64,000 nucleotides of DNA from positions 9,434,940 to 9,498,939 of the forward strand of contig JAKSZU010000016.1 of NCBI GenBank assembly GCA_026018925.1. Direction: 5' to 3'. Below are positions 10,390 to 22,127 of the stretch, piece by piece (positions within the stretch are counted from its first letter, which is position 1; each line of letters opens with the position of its first letter). Under the pieces are notes generated by a model. That model was not told the DNA's origin, did no database searches, and saw only the letters and a program-made list of their open reading frames with translations. A program made the translations under genes and the position numbers. Source of the DNA: Tupaia tana. Lineage: Eukaryota; Chordata; Mammalia; Scandentia; Tupaiidae.

Positions 10390-10505
10390 ATACACACACA
10401 CACACACACACACATATATACATACCAATTATATACATACAAATTATATATACACAAATATGTACATACAAATTATATATACACGAATTATATATATATT
10501 TAATA
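10390..10505. repeat. CA/TA microsatellite
   Basis: A pure (AC)n run at about 10392-10413 grades into TATATACATACAAATT repeats. It sits at the A-rich tail of the preceding SINE. Confidence 0.9.
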
Positions 10506-11080
10506 TACATTGTTAAAATCGTTAAGTGAAATAATATGCACATGGACACGCACACGTTTGAATGTGTAGAAACTGTCTCTGGAAGGATACCCAAAAACTT
10601 GCTATCCCTGGTAGACTTTGGAGTTAGAACAGAATGGCTGGGTCCAGACAGGCGTGGAGCGTGGCTTTATCTGGTCTTTATGAGTGGATTGTAGAACCAT
10701 AGAATAGGGCGAGACGGACGTGGTACCGTCTGAAATTAAGGGTAGGAAACACGTGCGCTCACGTTCCCCCCGCCCGCCAGGGCTGCAGTATCTGCGCTCT
10801 CCGTGCAACCCCTCGCACTCGCATGTCTCAACGCTGGGCCTCCCGGCTCGGCCAGCAGTTCAGCCCAGGAGGTTTCTCATGAGTACCTCCAGATGTCGGC
10901 ATGCCACCCCCAACCATGCATGGAAATCTATCTAGTCTTAGAGTTTGCCAAGAAATGAAAGGGACAAACATCAATAAACTTGCCGGAGTGGTTTCTTCCG
11001 GTTATATTCCACAGAGAGATAGACTGTACCATTGCCTCTAAATGATTATCAACTGTTTCTCCAGTATATATACATATTAT

Positions 11081-11152
11081 CAGTGTGCCAGGAAAGTCAT
11101 GACCTATTTTTCTATACAAAACTGTGTCGTGACATTTATGTGAAACCTCTAA
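11081..11152. mobile_element. Mariner-type MITE, decayed
   Basis: The AAAGTCATGAC...TTTTTCTATACAAAA...GTCGTGACATTT palindrome is present, but both terminal GGGTTGTCGG-like ends are degraded. Confidence 0.65.
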
Positions 11153-11479
11153 ATGAGATCGTTTTAACACTTAAAACAATGATCGGGACCTCATATGCAG
11201 ATTGGCAGGGTCATTATCTCTTTCCTAAGGTCTGCTGTCTCAGATTATTCAAAAATCCCAGGAACAGGCTTCTGCCTTCCCAACAGACAGTGCTGTTAAC
11301 ACCAGGATAAAAAACTGATTCATGTGGTCATTTCTGACACTTTCTGCTGCTGCTGTTTCTGTGATGGCCACATGGGGTCACTGTTGCAAACTGGTGGTTT
11401 TCCACGGGCCCACGCATAACATATCCAAAGCTGGGATGAGGCCATGCCGGGGTTCTGGGGTGGCTCTGTCCTAATAAAA

Positions 11480-11880
11480 ACAGCTTATATCCATTTTGAA
11501 CTTACTACGTGCCAGAATTTCGTTGTACTTAATTGCATCGTCTTAATTAAACATCCCAGTATGCCTGTGAATGCTGTTGTCTCTGTTTTATGACACAAAA
11601 ACTGAGCAAGAGAGGCCAGCAGGTGGCAATGCTAGCTAAGGTGACAGATCCTGACATGGTCAACCAGGGCTGGAGTCCTAGACCCTGCAGCTTGAAAATG
11701 ACTCTGGGCACGTGTACGTATGTGTCCAAAATCCCAAGAAGAGAATGAAGGAGAAGGGATTGCTGCATGGCCCTCTCCCCAGGAGGTGATTTCTCACTCT
11801 CTCTCTCCCTGGTTAGCACACATGCCCTATGGCATAAACCTAAAAAAAAAAAAGAAAAATTGAGGAAGATAAGTAAAATG
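11480..11880 (+). repeat. MIR-like fragment split by a SINE
   Basis: ACTTACTACGTGCCAGAATT and the following CTGTTTTATGACACAAAAACTGAG resemble MIR/L2 tails. The match resumes as TTGAGGAAGATAAGTAAAATGAC after the SINE at 11611-11853. Confidence 0.5.
11611..11853 (+). repeat. SINE, family B
   Basis: Head GAGGCCAGCAGGTGGCAATG, core AGAATGAAGGAGAAGGG, end CCCTATGGCATAAACC with an A tail. Confidence 0.86.
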
Positions 11881-11954
11881 ACCAAGATTCTAAACCTAGT
11901 TTGACTTTCTATTCACTATGATTAAAAGTCCACCCCCTAAATAAATTCTTGCTT

Positions 11955-12070
11955 TTTGATCTAGACATTTCACTTCTAGTAATCTATCCTAATTAGAGAC
12001 ACACATAGAGGTTCACCAACAAAGAGAAGCAATGCCGTATGTGCTAGGAAAATTGGAAGCACTCTAAGGC
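11955..12070 (+). repeat. Old L1 3'-end fragment
   Basis: GATCTAGACATTTCACTTCTAG and TAATCTATCCTAATTAGAGACACAC follow the L1 pattern for the end of ORF2. Heavily mutated. Confidence 0.45.
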
Positions 12071-12377
12071 CAAATAAGAATGCACTAGTCAAGGCAGAAC
12101 CCATCCACAGAGTGGGATACTCAGAGCTTGACAGCATTAAGTGATTAATATTTGTCAATCATGGTTCTACGCATTTCACGTCTTCATTCGTTAACCCCCA
12201 CAAACCCCTAGAATGCAGGTATTATATCTTGTCTGGTCTAAGGCATCATCGTTATAAGACGCTCCATTAACTTATGCTTATCTAAGAAAAATGCTGCCAC
12301 TAAGTCTAAGACTCAATGCTTTTTTATTGCTAATGGTGAGACACTCTCATTTCAGAGAGAGTAAAAAAAAAAAGCTT

Positions 12378-12417
12378 TATCTTTTTTCTTTCTTTTTTAG
12401 TTTGCCATAGAACACAC

Positions 12418-12462
<45 letters not shown>

Positions 12463-12606
12463 AAAGTGAGAAAGCACCTGCAGCGGGATGGCCATGCTGC
12501 AATCCCTTCTCCTCCACTCTCCTCTAGGGATTTTAGTCATGTACACACTCCTGATGTGTTTTCCTAGTCACTGCTGCCTTAACCTCTGCATTACCTGCTG
12601 GCCCCA
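12378..12606 (-). repeat. SINE, family B, with (GA)n expansion
   Basis: The CT-rich 3' part has expanded to a pure (GA)n run at 12419-12460. Ends TACCTGCTGGCCCC. Confidence 0.8.
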
Positions 12607-12627
12607 AAATGCAAAATGGTTTATCTT

Positions 12628-12742
12628 TTTATTTTTTAAGAGAGATTTTTGCCACAGGGCATGTTGTGCTTGCTGAGATTTGGACTGTAGTCCACTATGT
12701 GGGAGTCCAGCGACATAACCATTATGCCATCTGCTGGTCCCC
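12628..12742 (-). repeat. SINE, family A, internally deleted, perfect TSD
   Basis: The 15-bp TSD AAAATGGTTTATCTT lies at 12613-12627 and 12743-12757. Only the two ends remain (115 bp); the whole middle is missing. Confidence 0.9.
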
Positions 12743-12838
12743 AAAATGGTTTATCTTAGAATGGATAAAATGAGTATGTTTAGCAGTGATGACATGACCA
12801 TCTTTCACTTTGGCCAAAGTCTAGAAGCCTGTAAGTAA

Positions 12839-13080
12839 GGGCCAGATGGTCGCACATGGTGAGGCCGATTCTCTGCAGACAGTCCCGCGTGGGAAGTGTT
12901 CACGGTGGGTCAGAGGCCTCGCTCCCTGTCTGAGGCCACATGCTTGCTGCAATCTGGGCTGGCTGAGGCTGGGGGTGGATTGTGGTGTCGGGGCCCTGAG
13001 GAAGGTGCTGTCTCTCTCTCTCTCTGTCTCAGTTTCTCTCATTCATGGAAGAAACAAACTTGGAGGAGGGAAGTGCAGTA
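12839..13080 (+). repeat. SINE, family D
   Basis: Head GGGCCAGATGGTCGCACATGG, CT-rich run at 13011-13032, then ATGGAAGAAACAAACT. Confidence 0.62.
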
Positions 13081-13159
13081 GTAACTAGGGTTACCAACAG
13101 TTCCAGCTTGTCCAGTACTAAAATCTCCATCTCTTTCCCTCTGAAAGAGAAAAAGTAAT

Positions 13160-13397
13160 TTTTATTTTTTAATTCACTGGAGAAAAGCAGAGAGAGACAG
13201 GTGGAAGAGTGAGACATCATCCCCCAGCGGGGATGGGCACACAGTAATTTCTTCTCCTCCAGTCTGTTCTTGAGATTTTGGGCACACATGTACATATACC
13301 TGGTGTGATTTTCAAGCTGCCAGGTATAGGACTCGAACCACAGCCACCCATGTGAGAGTCCAACACCTTAACCACCATACCACTTGCTGGCCCCCAA
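13160..13397 (-). repeat. SINE, family B
   Basis: Runs from TTTTTTAATTCACTGGAG to CCATACCACTTGCTGGCCCC. The flanks AAAAAGTAATTTTT and AAAATGTAATTTTT are a likely TSD. Confidence 0.82.
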
Positions 13398-13849
13398 AAT
13401 GTAATTTTTTAAAAAAACAAAACTACAAAAGACCTTTAATGAGAGAGTAATTCAGACTCTTCAGAACACAGAAAGAACTTTTGTACAGACCTCAAATCAT
13501 GGGAAAATTTCTGTTAGGACCAAAGAACCTCTTCTATTCAGTGACCTAAAAAGTTTTGTTAATGGAAAGAGTTGCACATCTTCATGACACTATGAGTTGC
13601 TATCTGTAAACCAGAACCACTGACAATGTTTTCTTTCCCCTGTAATTGTTGCCTAAGCAGTTGCCACTATCTGGGAGAACATAAAGGAACACTCCGACTT
13701 AAATTAATGTACTGGTGCCAATTGTCAAATGTCTTAAAATGCTAGCATCATTTGGAGTGCGACATAGTATACTTACAATCTGGCTCTGTCCATTCCAAGC
13801 TAAGTTTTTTTCTCTTTCTTTGAGAATAGGGTTTCTTTTCTTTTCTTTT

Positions 13850-13951
13850 CTTTTTCTTTTTTATTTTATTTTATTTTTTTTAATAATTATTTATTTAATT
13901 TTTATTTATTCATTTGCTTTATTTATTTATTTTTTAAATTTGACCAGAAAG

Positions 13952-13992
<41 letters not shown>

Positions 13993-14086
13993 AAGTGAGA
14001 AAGCAAGCCACCAGGTCCGAGACTTGAACCGTGGTTGGCCATGTGGGAGTCCAGCACCCTTATCCACCACGCCACCTGCCAGCCCC
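13850..14086 (-). repeat. SINE, family Bs (short type)
   Basis: A long T/A-rich tail, then AATTTGACCAGAAAG, (GA)n at 13965-13989, and the tRNA-like part ending GCCACCTGCCAGCCCC. Confidence 0.78.
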
Positions 14087-14099
14087 AATTTTATTTATT

Positions 14100-14357
14100 T
14101 ATTTTTTTTTTGAGAAGTTTTTGCTATAGGGCACATGTGCTTGCCAGAAAGACAGAGAGAAACAGAGACAGAAAGCGAGAAATTACCGCCCAGGGGGGAT
14201 GGCTATGCTGCAGTCCCTTCTCCATTCTCCTCTTGGGATCTTGGGCACGCACGCACATGTGCCCAATTTGAGTTTAAGCCACCGGGTCCAGGACTCAAAC
14301 CGCGGTCGACTACATGGGAGTCCAGCGACATAGCCATTATGCCAACTGCTGGTCCCG
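14100..14357 (-). repeat. SINE, family A
   Basis: Full length, ending TGCCAACTGCTGGTCCC. It is inserted beside the preceding short SINE. Confidence 0.92.
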
Positions 14358-14716
14358 GAGAGTAGGATTTCTAATGTTGATCCAAAGACCTGATTCTTGC
14401 TTCAGAAGCATTCGGTAAGTTTAGTAAAATATAGAGTTCTGGGCCAACTTCCCAGATTTATTTCATCTGCGTGTCTAAGGGTAGGGATCAGGAGTCTGCA
14501 TTTCTTGCTGTGTCTTAGCTGTGTTAGAGCACGAGAACCACAGCTAAACTACTTGTGTGGGGGAGACCCCTGCAAGGCTCTGTTTACTCTTCTCATGCGC
14601 TTTCAGAAGAGGTTGTTTCACCACATGAAAACCATCTCATCGAGCCCGGTGGTTATTGTAGTTACTTTTCTCCTTGGAGAACGAGTGAATGCATTTTAGC
14701 TGTTAGTATAATATTC

Positions 14717-14983
14717 TTTTTTTTTTTTTTTTTGGAGAGGTTTTTGCTATAGAGCGCATGCATTCACCAGACAGAAACAGAGAGATGGAAAGCGAGAAAT
14801 CACTCCCTGCCCCTGAGGGGGGATGGCCACTCCACAATCCCTTCTCCTCCATTCTCCTCTCAGGATCTTGGGCATGCATGCACACATGCCCGGTGTGAGT
14901 TTAAGCCACCGGGTCCGGGACTCGAATCGTGGTCGACTACATGGGAGTCCAGCGACATAGCCATTACGCTAACTGCTGGTCCC
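14717..14983 (-). repeat. SINE, family A
   Basis: T-run, TTTTTGCTATAGAGCGC, head complement at the right end. Full length. Confidence 0.93.
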
Positions 14984-15173
14984 CATATTCATTTTTTACT
15001 GCAGTTGCAAAGTATTATTAATTCATTTATATGTGTTTTTAATTGTGATCCCATGTGTAATGAGTTCCCTGAACTTGGACCCTAACAAGCCCGTGAACTC
15101 AGACACCTCATCACCGGTACAGAATTAATAATTTCTAATTTCTATTCTTGCCACATTTTATACCAAACAGATG

Positions 15174-15188
<15 letters not shown>

Positions 15189-15205
<17 letters not shown>

Positions 15206-15462
15206 TTTTTGAGAGATTTTCCCTATAGGGAGCGTGCGCTCACCAGACAGACAGAGAGAGACATAGAGACAGAAAGCGAGAAATCACCCCCCAGGGGGGA
15301 TGGTCACGCTGCAATCCCTTCTCCTCCATTCTCCTCTCGGGATCTTGGGCACGCATGCACACGCGCCCGGCGTGAGTTGTAAGCCACCGGGTCCGAGACG
15401 CGAACCGCGGTCGACTACGTGGGAGTCCAGCGACATAGCCATTACACTAACTGCTGGTTCCC
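15189..15462 (-). repeat. SINE, family A
   Basis: Full length. A TTTTCTTTTCTTT-like sequence recurs on both sides as probable TSD. Confidence 0.92.
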
Positions 15463-15599
15463 CTGTTTTCTTTTCTTTATAAAAAGAAAGGGAGGAAAAG
15501 AAAGCAACGATCCTTCAAGGAGGCAATAGGAATGAGATTACTTTTCTTTCTCTACAGGCTTATATGCCCTTTCTCAGCCATATGGAATTGGCTCCCTTA

Positions 15600-15838
15600 G
15601 AAAACTCTACTGTTTTTCGCTGTGAGAAGCAGGGGTGCATGTGCTCACCAGAGAGATGGTGGGACAGGAAGCAACCCCCTCCAATGGGGCGTGGTCATAC
15701 AGCAATTCCTTCTCCATTTCCGCATCCTGTCAGGATATTGGGCACTGTGCATTTTTCAAGCTGCCGGAACGAGATTTGAACTCCGGTTGGCCATGTGAGA
15801 TCTGCCTCCCTTTAACCACTAGGCTATGGAGCCAGCTC
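15600..15838 (-). repeat. SINE, family C
   Basis: Ends CCACTAGGCTATGGAGCCAGC. The CACCAGAGAGATGG and CCAATGGGGCGTGGTC motifs are typical of the family. Confidence 0.75.
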
Positions 15839-16655
15839 AGGAAATGCTGTTGCCACCCAGCTACAGTGACACAGTCTTCTGTGGGCAGAAATGCTTGCCA
15901 GGGGTTGCAAGGCAAAAGCCACCAGTCTCTGGTTGGATGGGGACCTGCAGGCATTTAGGGAATGGTCTGACCCTCCCACCTCAGCATGGAGCCTGTGTGT
16001 TCTCCCTGGGTCAAGCCACTTCCGCTGGGGCTGCGGGAACCCAACTGGGTTAGGAAAAGTTAGCCTCATAGCCAAAGGCTCAAAGATACTGAAAAATTCC
16101 TGGTTTTTGTCTGTCTCAGTGTTCTTAAAAATGAGTTCCCCACTTAGCTCTCTGAGATAAGAAAAGAGACCTTTAAATGAACCGTGCTAACAAGGCTGTT
16201 AAGATCTGCCTAAAGCCTTTGCAAACTATGTCAAATGTTCAAGAGTTTCCTAGTTGGGTATTTCCTTAAAAATGTTCTGTTTCTTATCAATTTCAGATAT
16301 TTTTCCAAGAACTCAGGGGAGATTTGTAGTGGGATAATCCAATTCACGTGGTAAAAATGAAACCACTATCATATAGCTGATGATGCAATGAAGCCAGTGT
16401 AATAGAAGAGGCACTAGAAGGAAACCGGAAGGCTTGGTATCTTAAAAAGAAAAACCACAGTGATAGGGCTTCAGCCTGCAGTTGGTCGCCCAGGTTTCCC
16501 CACACGCTGGCCCGGGTTTCTGTTACTAACAAGAGCCCAGCTCAGCTGCAAGAAAAACCCAACCACCACCGGGCTCTGCGTAGTTCCCCTGCACTGAAGA
16601 GGTTAAAGTATTTCATCCTGTGTGTGCCATTTCGTTTCTACACCTTCTCACCGTT
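15839..16655. other. Intergenic segment, no recognised element
   Basis: Unique-looking DNA with several short open frames but no splice-bounded or conserved-looking coding stretch. Confidence 0.5.
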
Positions 16656-16659
16656 TTCT

Positions 16660-16932
16660 TTTTCTTTTTCTTTTCTTTTTTTTTTTTTGAGCGGTTTTTG
16701 CTATAAGGCCTGTGCGCTCACCAGAAAGACAGAGAGAGACAGAGAGACAGAAAGCGAGAAATCACCCCCGGGGGGATGGCCATGCAATCCCTTCTCCTCC
16801 ATTCTCCTCTTGGGATCTTGGGCATGCATGCACACGTGCTGGTGTGAGTTTAAGCCACTGGGTCTGGGATTCGAACTGTGGCCGACTATGTGGGAGTCCA
16901 GCGACATAGCCATTACGCTAACTGCTGGTCTC
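16660..16932 (-). repeat. SINE, family A
   Basis: Full length, ending ACGCTAACTGCTGGTCTC. The core has a short deletion (CCATGCAATCCC). Confidence 0.92.
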
Positions 16933-17041
16933 ACTTTCTCATTATTTTCTGCATTTAAACAGTGAAATATTATAGTAGCCACGTTTACTAAGAGTCTTGG
17001 CTTTATAAGCAAGGAAACTAAAGTTCAGAGAGATTAAATAC

Positions 17042-17292
17042 TTTTTTTTTTTCAGACTTTTTTGCCATAGGGTAGCATGCTCACCGGAGAGAGACAGAGA
17101 GAGAAGAGAAAAGGCTCATCCCCCGGGGGGCATAGCCACACCCTGCAATCCCTTCCATTCTCATCGCAGGGTCCTGGGCACGTACACACATGCACCTCGT
17201 GTGTTGCTCAGGCTGCCAGGTCCAGGACTTGAAGTGCACAACTGGCCATGTAGCACCCAGCAGCCTAGCCACCACGCCACCTGCTGGCCTCC
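17042..17292 (-). repeat. SINE, family B
   Basis: Ends CACGCCACCTGCTGGCC. The flanks AAATACTTTTT and AAATACCTTTTT form a near-perfect TSD. Confidence 0.85.
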
Positions 17293-17297
17293 AAATA

Positions 17298-17466
17298 CCT
17301 TTTTAGAAAATGTATTTGTACATTTTTTCCCCATGAGCAAGAGAGACAGAGAGGCAGTGGCAGCACCCCAAGAGGGTCTTGAGACCAAGATCCACATGCC
17401 AGCTTCAGCCATGTGGGTCACTCAGGCAGAATGTCACGTTTACTGCTGTGCCACCACCATCTGGCC
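17298..17466 (-). repeat. SINE, family D
   Basis: The complement begins GGGCCAGATGGTGGTGGCACAGC and ends in a CTCTCTGTCTCTCTTGCTC run. Confidence 0.62.
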
Positions 17467-17505
17467 CCTCAATGGCTTTTCCAAATCACACAGCTAGTTT
17501 AAAAA

Positions 17506-18229
17506 ATAATAACAACTAAAAAGCATCTGGATGTTATGTGACACTAAAATGCATATTTTTGCTTTTATTCCAGACTTTCCATCAGGGAAAAAAAGACACA
17601 ATGACTAGGTCAGTGATTCTATTTGATTATGACGTCTTTATGGGAACTCTAAAGAACAACATTTCTTTCTATTTCTCTTTTCTAAAAGGAGCTGCCTGCT
17701 ACAGCAGTAACAGGTCCAAAACTCCGGGCTCTGGGTCCAGTTCTGTTATCTGGCAGTAAACTCTCTCTAAGTCACCCCTTGACCTCAGCATTTATGAAGC
17801 TTCGTCATTTATAACGTGAGGGGGGGGGACCATTGTGGATTTGAGAACCTATCCACATCAACTCAGAACGCGACTGAACGAACTGAAATGACAAACAGCT
17901 GGGCATCCACCATGACTTTTGACTCACAGGTGGCTGTCACCTGCTGCCCTACCTTTCTGTGAAGGTCACATTCCCAGGTCCTCTCTGATCTCAGTACGGT
18001 CTGGTCCAAAAGCACCCCATCCACTTTCGTCACTTCGTTTCCTCCTTGGCCCTGGCCTCGAGCTGTGCTCTTCCCTGTGTGTGCCCTCACGCAGCGTCTG
18101 TCTCTCTCCCCTCAGACCGAGCTAGAGGCACCACATCGAGTCTGTGTGCTGTGCTCCCCGGGACTCGGCGCTGCGGCTGACAGTCAGTACACATCCAAAT
18201 ATTTGTTGAATGAGTGACTGAGTAAGCAA

Positions 18230-18235
<6 letters not shown>
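17506..18235. other. Intergenic segment, no recognised element
   Basis: Mixed-composition DNA with a G-run at 17820-17828. No gene or repeat recognised. Confidence 0.45.
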
Positions 18236-18268
<33 letters not shown>

Positions 18269-18773
18269 TTGCCAGAGGGAATGTGTGCTCACCAGAGAGA
18301 GACAGAGAGAGAGAGAGTGAGAAAGCACCTCCCCCAGTGGACCGTGGTCACACTGCAATCCCTTCTCCATCTCTCCATCTCGTTGGGATTTGGTACATGT
18401 GCACATGCATGCCTGCGGTGTTTTTCTTTTTGTTTGTTTTTTGGAGAGGTTTTTGCTATAGGGCATGTGCACTTGCCAGAAAGACAGAGAGAGACAGAAA
18501 GCGAGAAATCACCCCCCAGGGGGGATGGCCACACCACAATCCTTTCTCCTCCATTCTCCTCTCAGGATCTTGGGCACGCACGCACACGCGCCTGGGGTGA
18601 GTTTAAGCCACCGGGTCCGGGACTCGAACCTCAGTCAACTACATGGGAGTTCAGCAACATAGCCATTACGTTAACTGCTGGTCTCCCTGGGGCGTTTTTC
18701 TAGCTGCTGGCCAGGATTCAGTTAGCCAGGTGGGGTCCAACTCTCTTAGCCACCAGGCTAAGGGACAGCCCCA
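18236..18773 (-). repeat. SINE, family C, split by family A
   Basis: The outer copy lies at 18236-18430 and 18690-18773 and ends CACCAGGCTAAGGGACAGCCCC. GGTGTTTTTCT and GGCGTTTTTCT border the insertion. Confidence 0.8.
18431..18689 (-). repeat. SINE, family A, nested
   Basis: Full-length copy inside the family C element. Confidence 0.9.
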
Positions 18774-18783
18774 AATTATCTTA

Positions 18784-18889
18784 ATTTTTTTTTTGGAGAG
18801 GTTTATGCCATAGGGCACATGCGCTTGCCAGACAGACAGAGAGAGACAGAGAGACAGAAAGTGAGAAATCACCCCCCAGGGGGAATGTA
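18784..18889 (-). repeat. SINE, family A, 5'-truncated
   Basis: Retains only the T-run through CACCCCCCAGGGGG. Flanked by AGCCCCAAATTAT repeats. Confidence 0.85.
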
Positions 18890-18904
18890 CAGCCCCAAAT
18901 TATT

Positions 18905-19175
18905 ATTTTATTTTTATTTTTTGGAGAGGTTTTTGCTATAGGGCGTGTGCGCTCGCCAGACAGACAGAGAGAGACAGAGAGATAGAAAGCGAGAAATCAC
19001 CCCCCAAGGGGGATGGCCACGCCGCAATCCCTTCTTCTCCATTCTCCTCCCGGGATCCTGGGCATGCACGCACACGCGCCCGGCGTGAGTTTAAGCCACC
19101 GGGTCCGGGACTCGAATCGCGGTCGACTATGTGGGAGTCCAGCGACATAGCCATTACGCTAATTGCTGGTCCCCC
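18905..19175 (-). repeat. SINE, family A, full length
   Basis: The AGCCCCAAATTAT target also borders this copy, making three copies of the target in a row (about 18768, 18890, 19176). Confidence 0.92.
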
Positions 19176-19499
19176 AGCCCCAAATTATCTTTAAAATAGT
19201 ATGATTGTTCTTTTCTTCTTGCATGCATAGTTAATTTTAGAAGCAAGTGCCAGAGATAAAGATGATAAAATGGTAATGTTTGGTGTAAGGAAAATCTGAA
19301 GGATGGTCACTGACATGGTGACAGCAGTTACTATCACTGATCTGAGGGTCAGGACTAGGGGAAAACTTCATTATCTCTATTTTCCAGAATGACTTCACTG
19401 GACGAGAATTGTTCTGAAATCAGACTTAAGTCTCAAAGAAGTATAAGCTTTTGGCATGCTCTCTAATTCGGTATTCTTCTGAGACCGGTGCATCAGTGA

Positions 19500-19960
19500 G
19501 GGGTGGGGTGGGAGGGCATCTGCAGCTTCCCCCTTAATTATGAGGAGTCAAGAAGATGCTTCTCATCCCAGCTGCCCCTTCTCAGGAAGTCTGTGCTCCC
19601 AGACCATGCGCTGTGGATCTTGCATCTGAGCGGTGAAACTGAGACAGCTGACGAAGCAGTTCACTTTGCTAGAACCACCCTTGGTGGTGGCTTTGGAGCA
19701 GGCAAGGAGATGGGGGACAACCTGGTGTGCACTCCAGAGCAGGGCTGAAGGCAGAAGTGTGGAGGGCTGATCGGTGGCTTTGTGATCAACAGCAGTGACT
19801 AAGTGGCCCACAGCAACCCCTGGAGAGCCTGAGCCATAGATGTCTCAAGGGAGTGAGTAACTTAGCACCTGCCAGATCCAAGAATATAATGGTCCAATGG
19901 CTACCTCATTTTGAAAGCAATAAACGTGGATTGCCCCCGTTTGGTTTTGTGTATTTTCTG
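19500..19960. other. Unrecognised GC-moderate segment
   Basis: An open frame of about 81 codons (19503-19748) encodes a Gly-rich tail (TLGGGFGAGKE). I recognise no family, and there are no intron borders, promoter or A tail that would argue for a gene or retrocopy. Could be an old decayed repeat. Confidence 0.3.
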
Positions 19961-19961
19961 A

Positions 19962-20060
19962 GTGATCCTGGACAGGTAACTTATCTATAAATTTCAGACT
20001 TCTCAAATATAAAACAGGGCTATTTTCCGAGTTACTGTATTAATAAAAAATAACTAGCAA
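19962..20060 (+). repeat. MIR-like fragment
   Basis: GTGATCCTGGACAGGTAACTTATC then TATAAAACAGGGCTATTTTCC follows the MIR order. Confidence 0.55.
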
Positions 20061-20089
20061 GTAAATGAAAGTATTATTTTTCTTTTTTT

Positions 20090-20180
20090 CTTTTTAATTT
20101 GCAGGAGGGTGCATGCACTTGCTGGAGTGAAACAGAGAGTGAAAGAGAGAAGGAAAGTGAGAAAAGAAATTGTTTTTCAA
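20090..20180 (-). repeat. SINE, family C, 3'-end fragment
   Basis: AATTTGCAGGAGGGTGCATGC plus GA-rich sequence. The tRNA part is missing. Confidence 0.55.
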
Positions 20181-20289
20181 AGGTAGTGTTTTTAGTACAG
20201 CATAAATATAGGCATAATTGTTTTCACTTTTCTTCTATTCTCAGAGCTGTAGGTTTTAAAAACTTTTGTTATTATAAAAAATAAAATGA

Positions 20290-20553
20290 GGGGACCAGCA
20301 GTTAGCGTAATGGCTATGTCGCTGGACTCCCATGTAGTCGACCGCGGTTTGCGTCCTGGACCTGGTGGCTTAAAACTCACGCTGGGTACGTGTGCGTGCG
20401 TGCCCAAGATCCCTAGAGGAGAATGGAGGAGAAGGGATTGCAGCGTGGCCATCCCCCCTGGGAGGTGATTTCTCGCTTTCTGTCTCTCTGTCTCTCTCTG
20501 TCTATCTGGCGAGCGCACGTGCCCTATTGCAAAAACCTCTCCAAAAAAAAAAA
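20290..20553 (+). repeat. SINE, family A
   Basis: Full length, GGGGACCAGCAGTTAGCG head, A tail at 20542-20553. Confidence 0.93.
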
Positions 20554-20810
20554 ATGGGAGCCATTAGATAGCGTAGTGGTTATGTTGCTGGACTCTCACA
20601 TGGCCAACCACAGTTCAAGTCGCAGACCTGGTGACTTGAAACTCACATCGGGTGCATGTGCATGCGTGCCCAAGACCCCAAGAGCAGAATGGAGGAGAGG
20701 GATTGCAGCATGGCCATCCCACCGGGGGGTGATTTCTTGCTTTCTGTCTCTGTCTCTCCAGCAAGCGCATGCGCCCTTTAGCAAAATTCTGTCTCAAAAA
20801 AAAAAAAAAT
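20554..20810 (+). repeat. SINE, family B, directly abutting
   Basis: Begins at the A tail of the previous copy (TGGGAGCCATTAGATAGCG). Same orientation. Confidence 0.88.
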
Positions 20811-21039
20811 AATTAAATGAAACCAAGTTGCTTTTCTTTTTCTTCTTCTATAAAGAAATAAAAGAAGGCTCTGTGTGTTTAAGTGGCTTGACCGTGTCAC
20901 ATGGGCAGAAAATGGCAAGGCGACTGGCCATATTTCTGACTCGGACAGTATTTCCTAGGAACGGTCCCCTCAGCGTTCTGAAGTTTACATCTCCGGGGCC
21001 CAAGCCTGCACCTACTGAATGAGAATTTCCCAGGTGATT

Positions 21040-21269
21040 TTTCTTTTTTTTTTTTTTTTTTAAGGTTTTTACCATAGAGAGGAAAGTGAGAAATCATCCC
21101 CAAAGGGGATGGCCATGCCACAATCCCTCCTCCTCCTTCTTGTCCTGGGATTTTGGGCATGCACACACATGCTCCTGGCATGACTTCAAGCCATTAGGTC
21201 CTGGACTTGAACCGCAGTCTACCACATGGAAGTCCAGTGCCTTAACCGCTACACCACCTTCTGGCCCCT
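21040..21269 (-). repeat. SINE, family B, with TSD
   Basis: TCCCAGGTGATT on the left and TCCCAGGTGATT on the right flank this copy. Confidence 0.9.
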
Positions 21270-21355
21270 CCCAGGTGATTATAATGAGGCAAGTGAGAAT
21301 CCCACTGACCCTAAAACCAGACTGACTTCAGCCTGGAGTTAAGATTGTGAATGAT

Positions 21356-21532
21356 GGGACTAGCAGGTGGCATGGTGGTTAAAGTGCTGGACTTCCACAC
21401 GGCCATCTGTGGTTTGAATCCTGGACCTGGCAGCTTTCTCTCTCGCTCTCTCTCTCTCTGGCAAATTCCTGTATCATGTTTAATAATAATAATAATAATA
21501 ATAATAAATACTTACTTTAAAAAAAAAAAAAA
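21356..21532 (+). repeat. SINE, family Bs, with (AAT)n tail
   Basis: tRNA-like head GGGACTAGCAGGTGGCATGG, (CT)n, and an (AAT)n run at 21482-21508. AGATTGTGAATGA and AGATTATGAGTGA are a diverged TSD. Confidence 0.85.
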
Positions 21533-22127
21533 GATTATGAGTGAAAGGGCTTCTCCTGCTGCCCCATGGACAAAGTCTCAGTGTTCAAACCGGGATGTTA
21601 AATCTCAGGACGGCCCACTGGGGAAAGCTTCCTCCCCAGCTAGCACTCATGCGAACACCTTAGGAAAAGGCCTCAAGCCCCAGCAGCCTCCCACACCCTC
21701 CTCAGAGTCTCAGCTTGTTGGCTTCTTGCAGACCCTGAGGCCGCAAAGCAGGTTTCCCTTACGGTTAAGCAAAACCAGTGCTCCGGGCTCAGCCCTCTCC
21801 CACATCCCGACTTCCCAGTTAGCTGAAATTTCTTCAGAGCCTTTCTCTTAAGGTTAGAGATCAAAGATTAAAAATAAACCATTTGAAAATGGCCTGAAAC
21901 TCATTCACATCTTGAGGAGGGGGGCTCAGAGGCTAGAGCCTGAACAGGAAAGTCCACTTCCAGAGGAGAGGTTGAGGTGGGAAAAGGTTCCCAATGACCC
22001 CAGGCATTGCACAACTGGCTGGGACAGTGCGGCCCTCCTCACAGGCGCCCACAGTACTGGTGTGCACCGAGGGGAGGGGCTTTGCTGTGGGAGGCGAGGC
22101 GGGTGCCTGTAGATGCTGGAAGTTGTT

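Larger units (their letters stand above)
9930..10700 (+). repeat. Old L1 3'-region fragment, interrupted
   Basis: ATACATGCATGTAACCTTTGACC at about 10000 and AGAAACTGTCTCTGGAAGGATACCC at about 10570 resemble parts of the L1 3' end and its tail. A SINE and a CA/TA microsatellite lie between them. Confidence 0.4.
16973..17505 (+). repeat. MIR split by two SINEs
   Basis: AAGGAAACTAAAGTTCAGAGAG at about 17010-17035 continues as CCAAATCACACAGCTAGTTT at 17480-17500, the next part of the MIR consensus. Confidence 0.6.

Noticed and set aside
19503..19748. Open frame with a GGGFGAGK stretch resembling a P-loop
   Set aside because: Too short, does not match the Walker A spacing in a known family, and has no supporting context. 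More likely chance.
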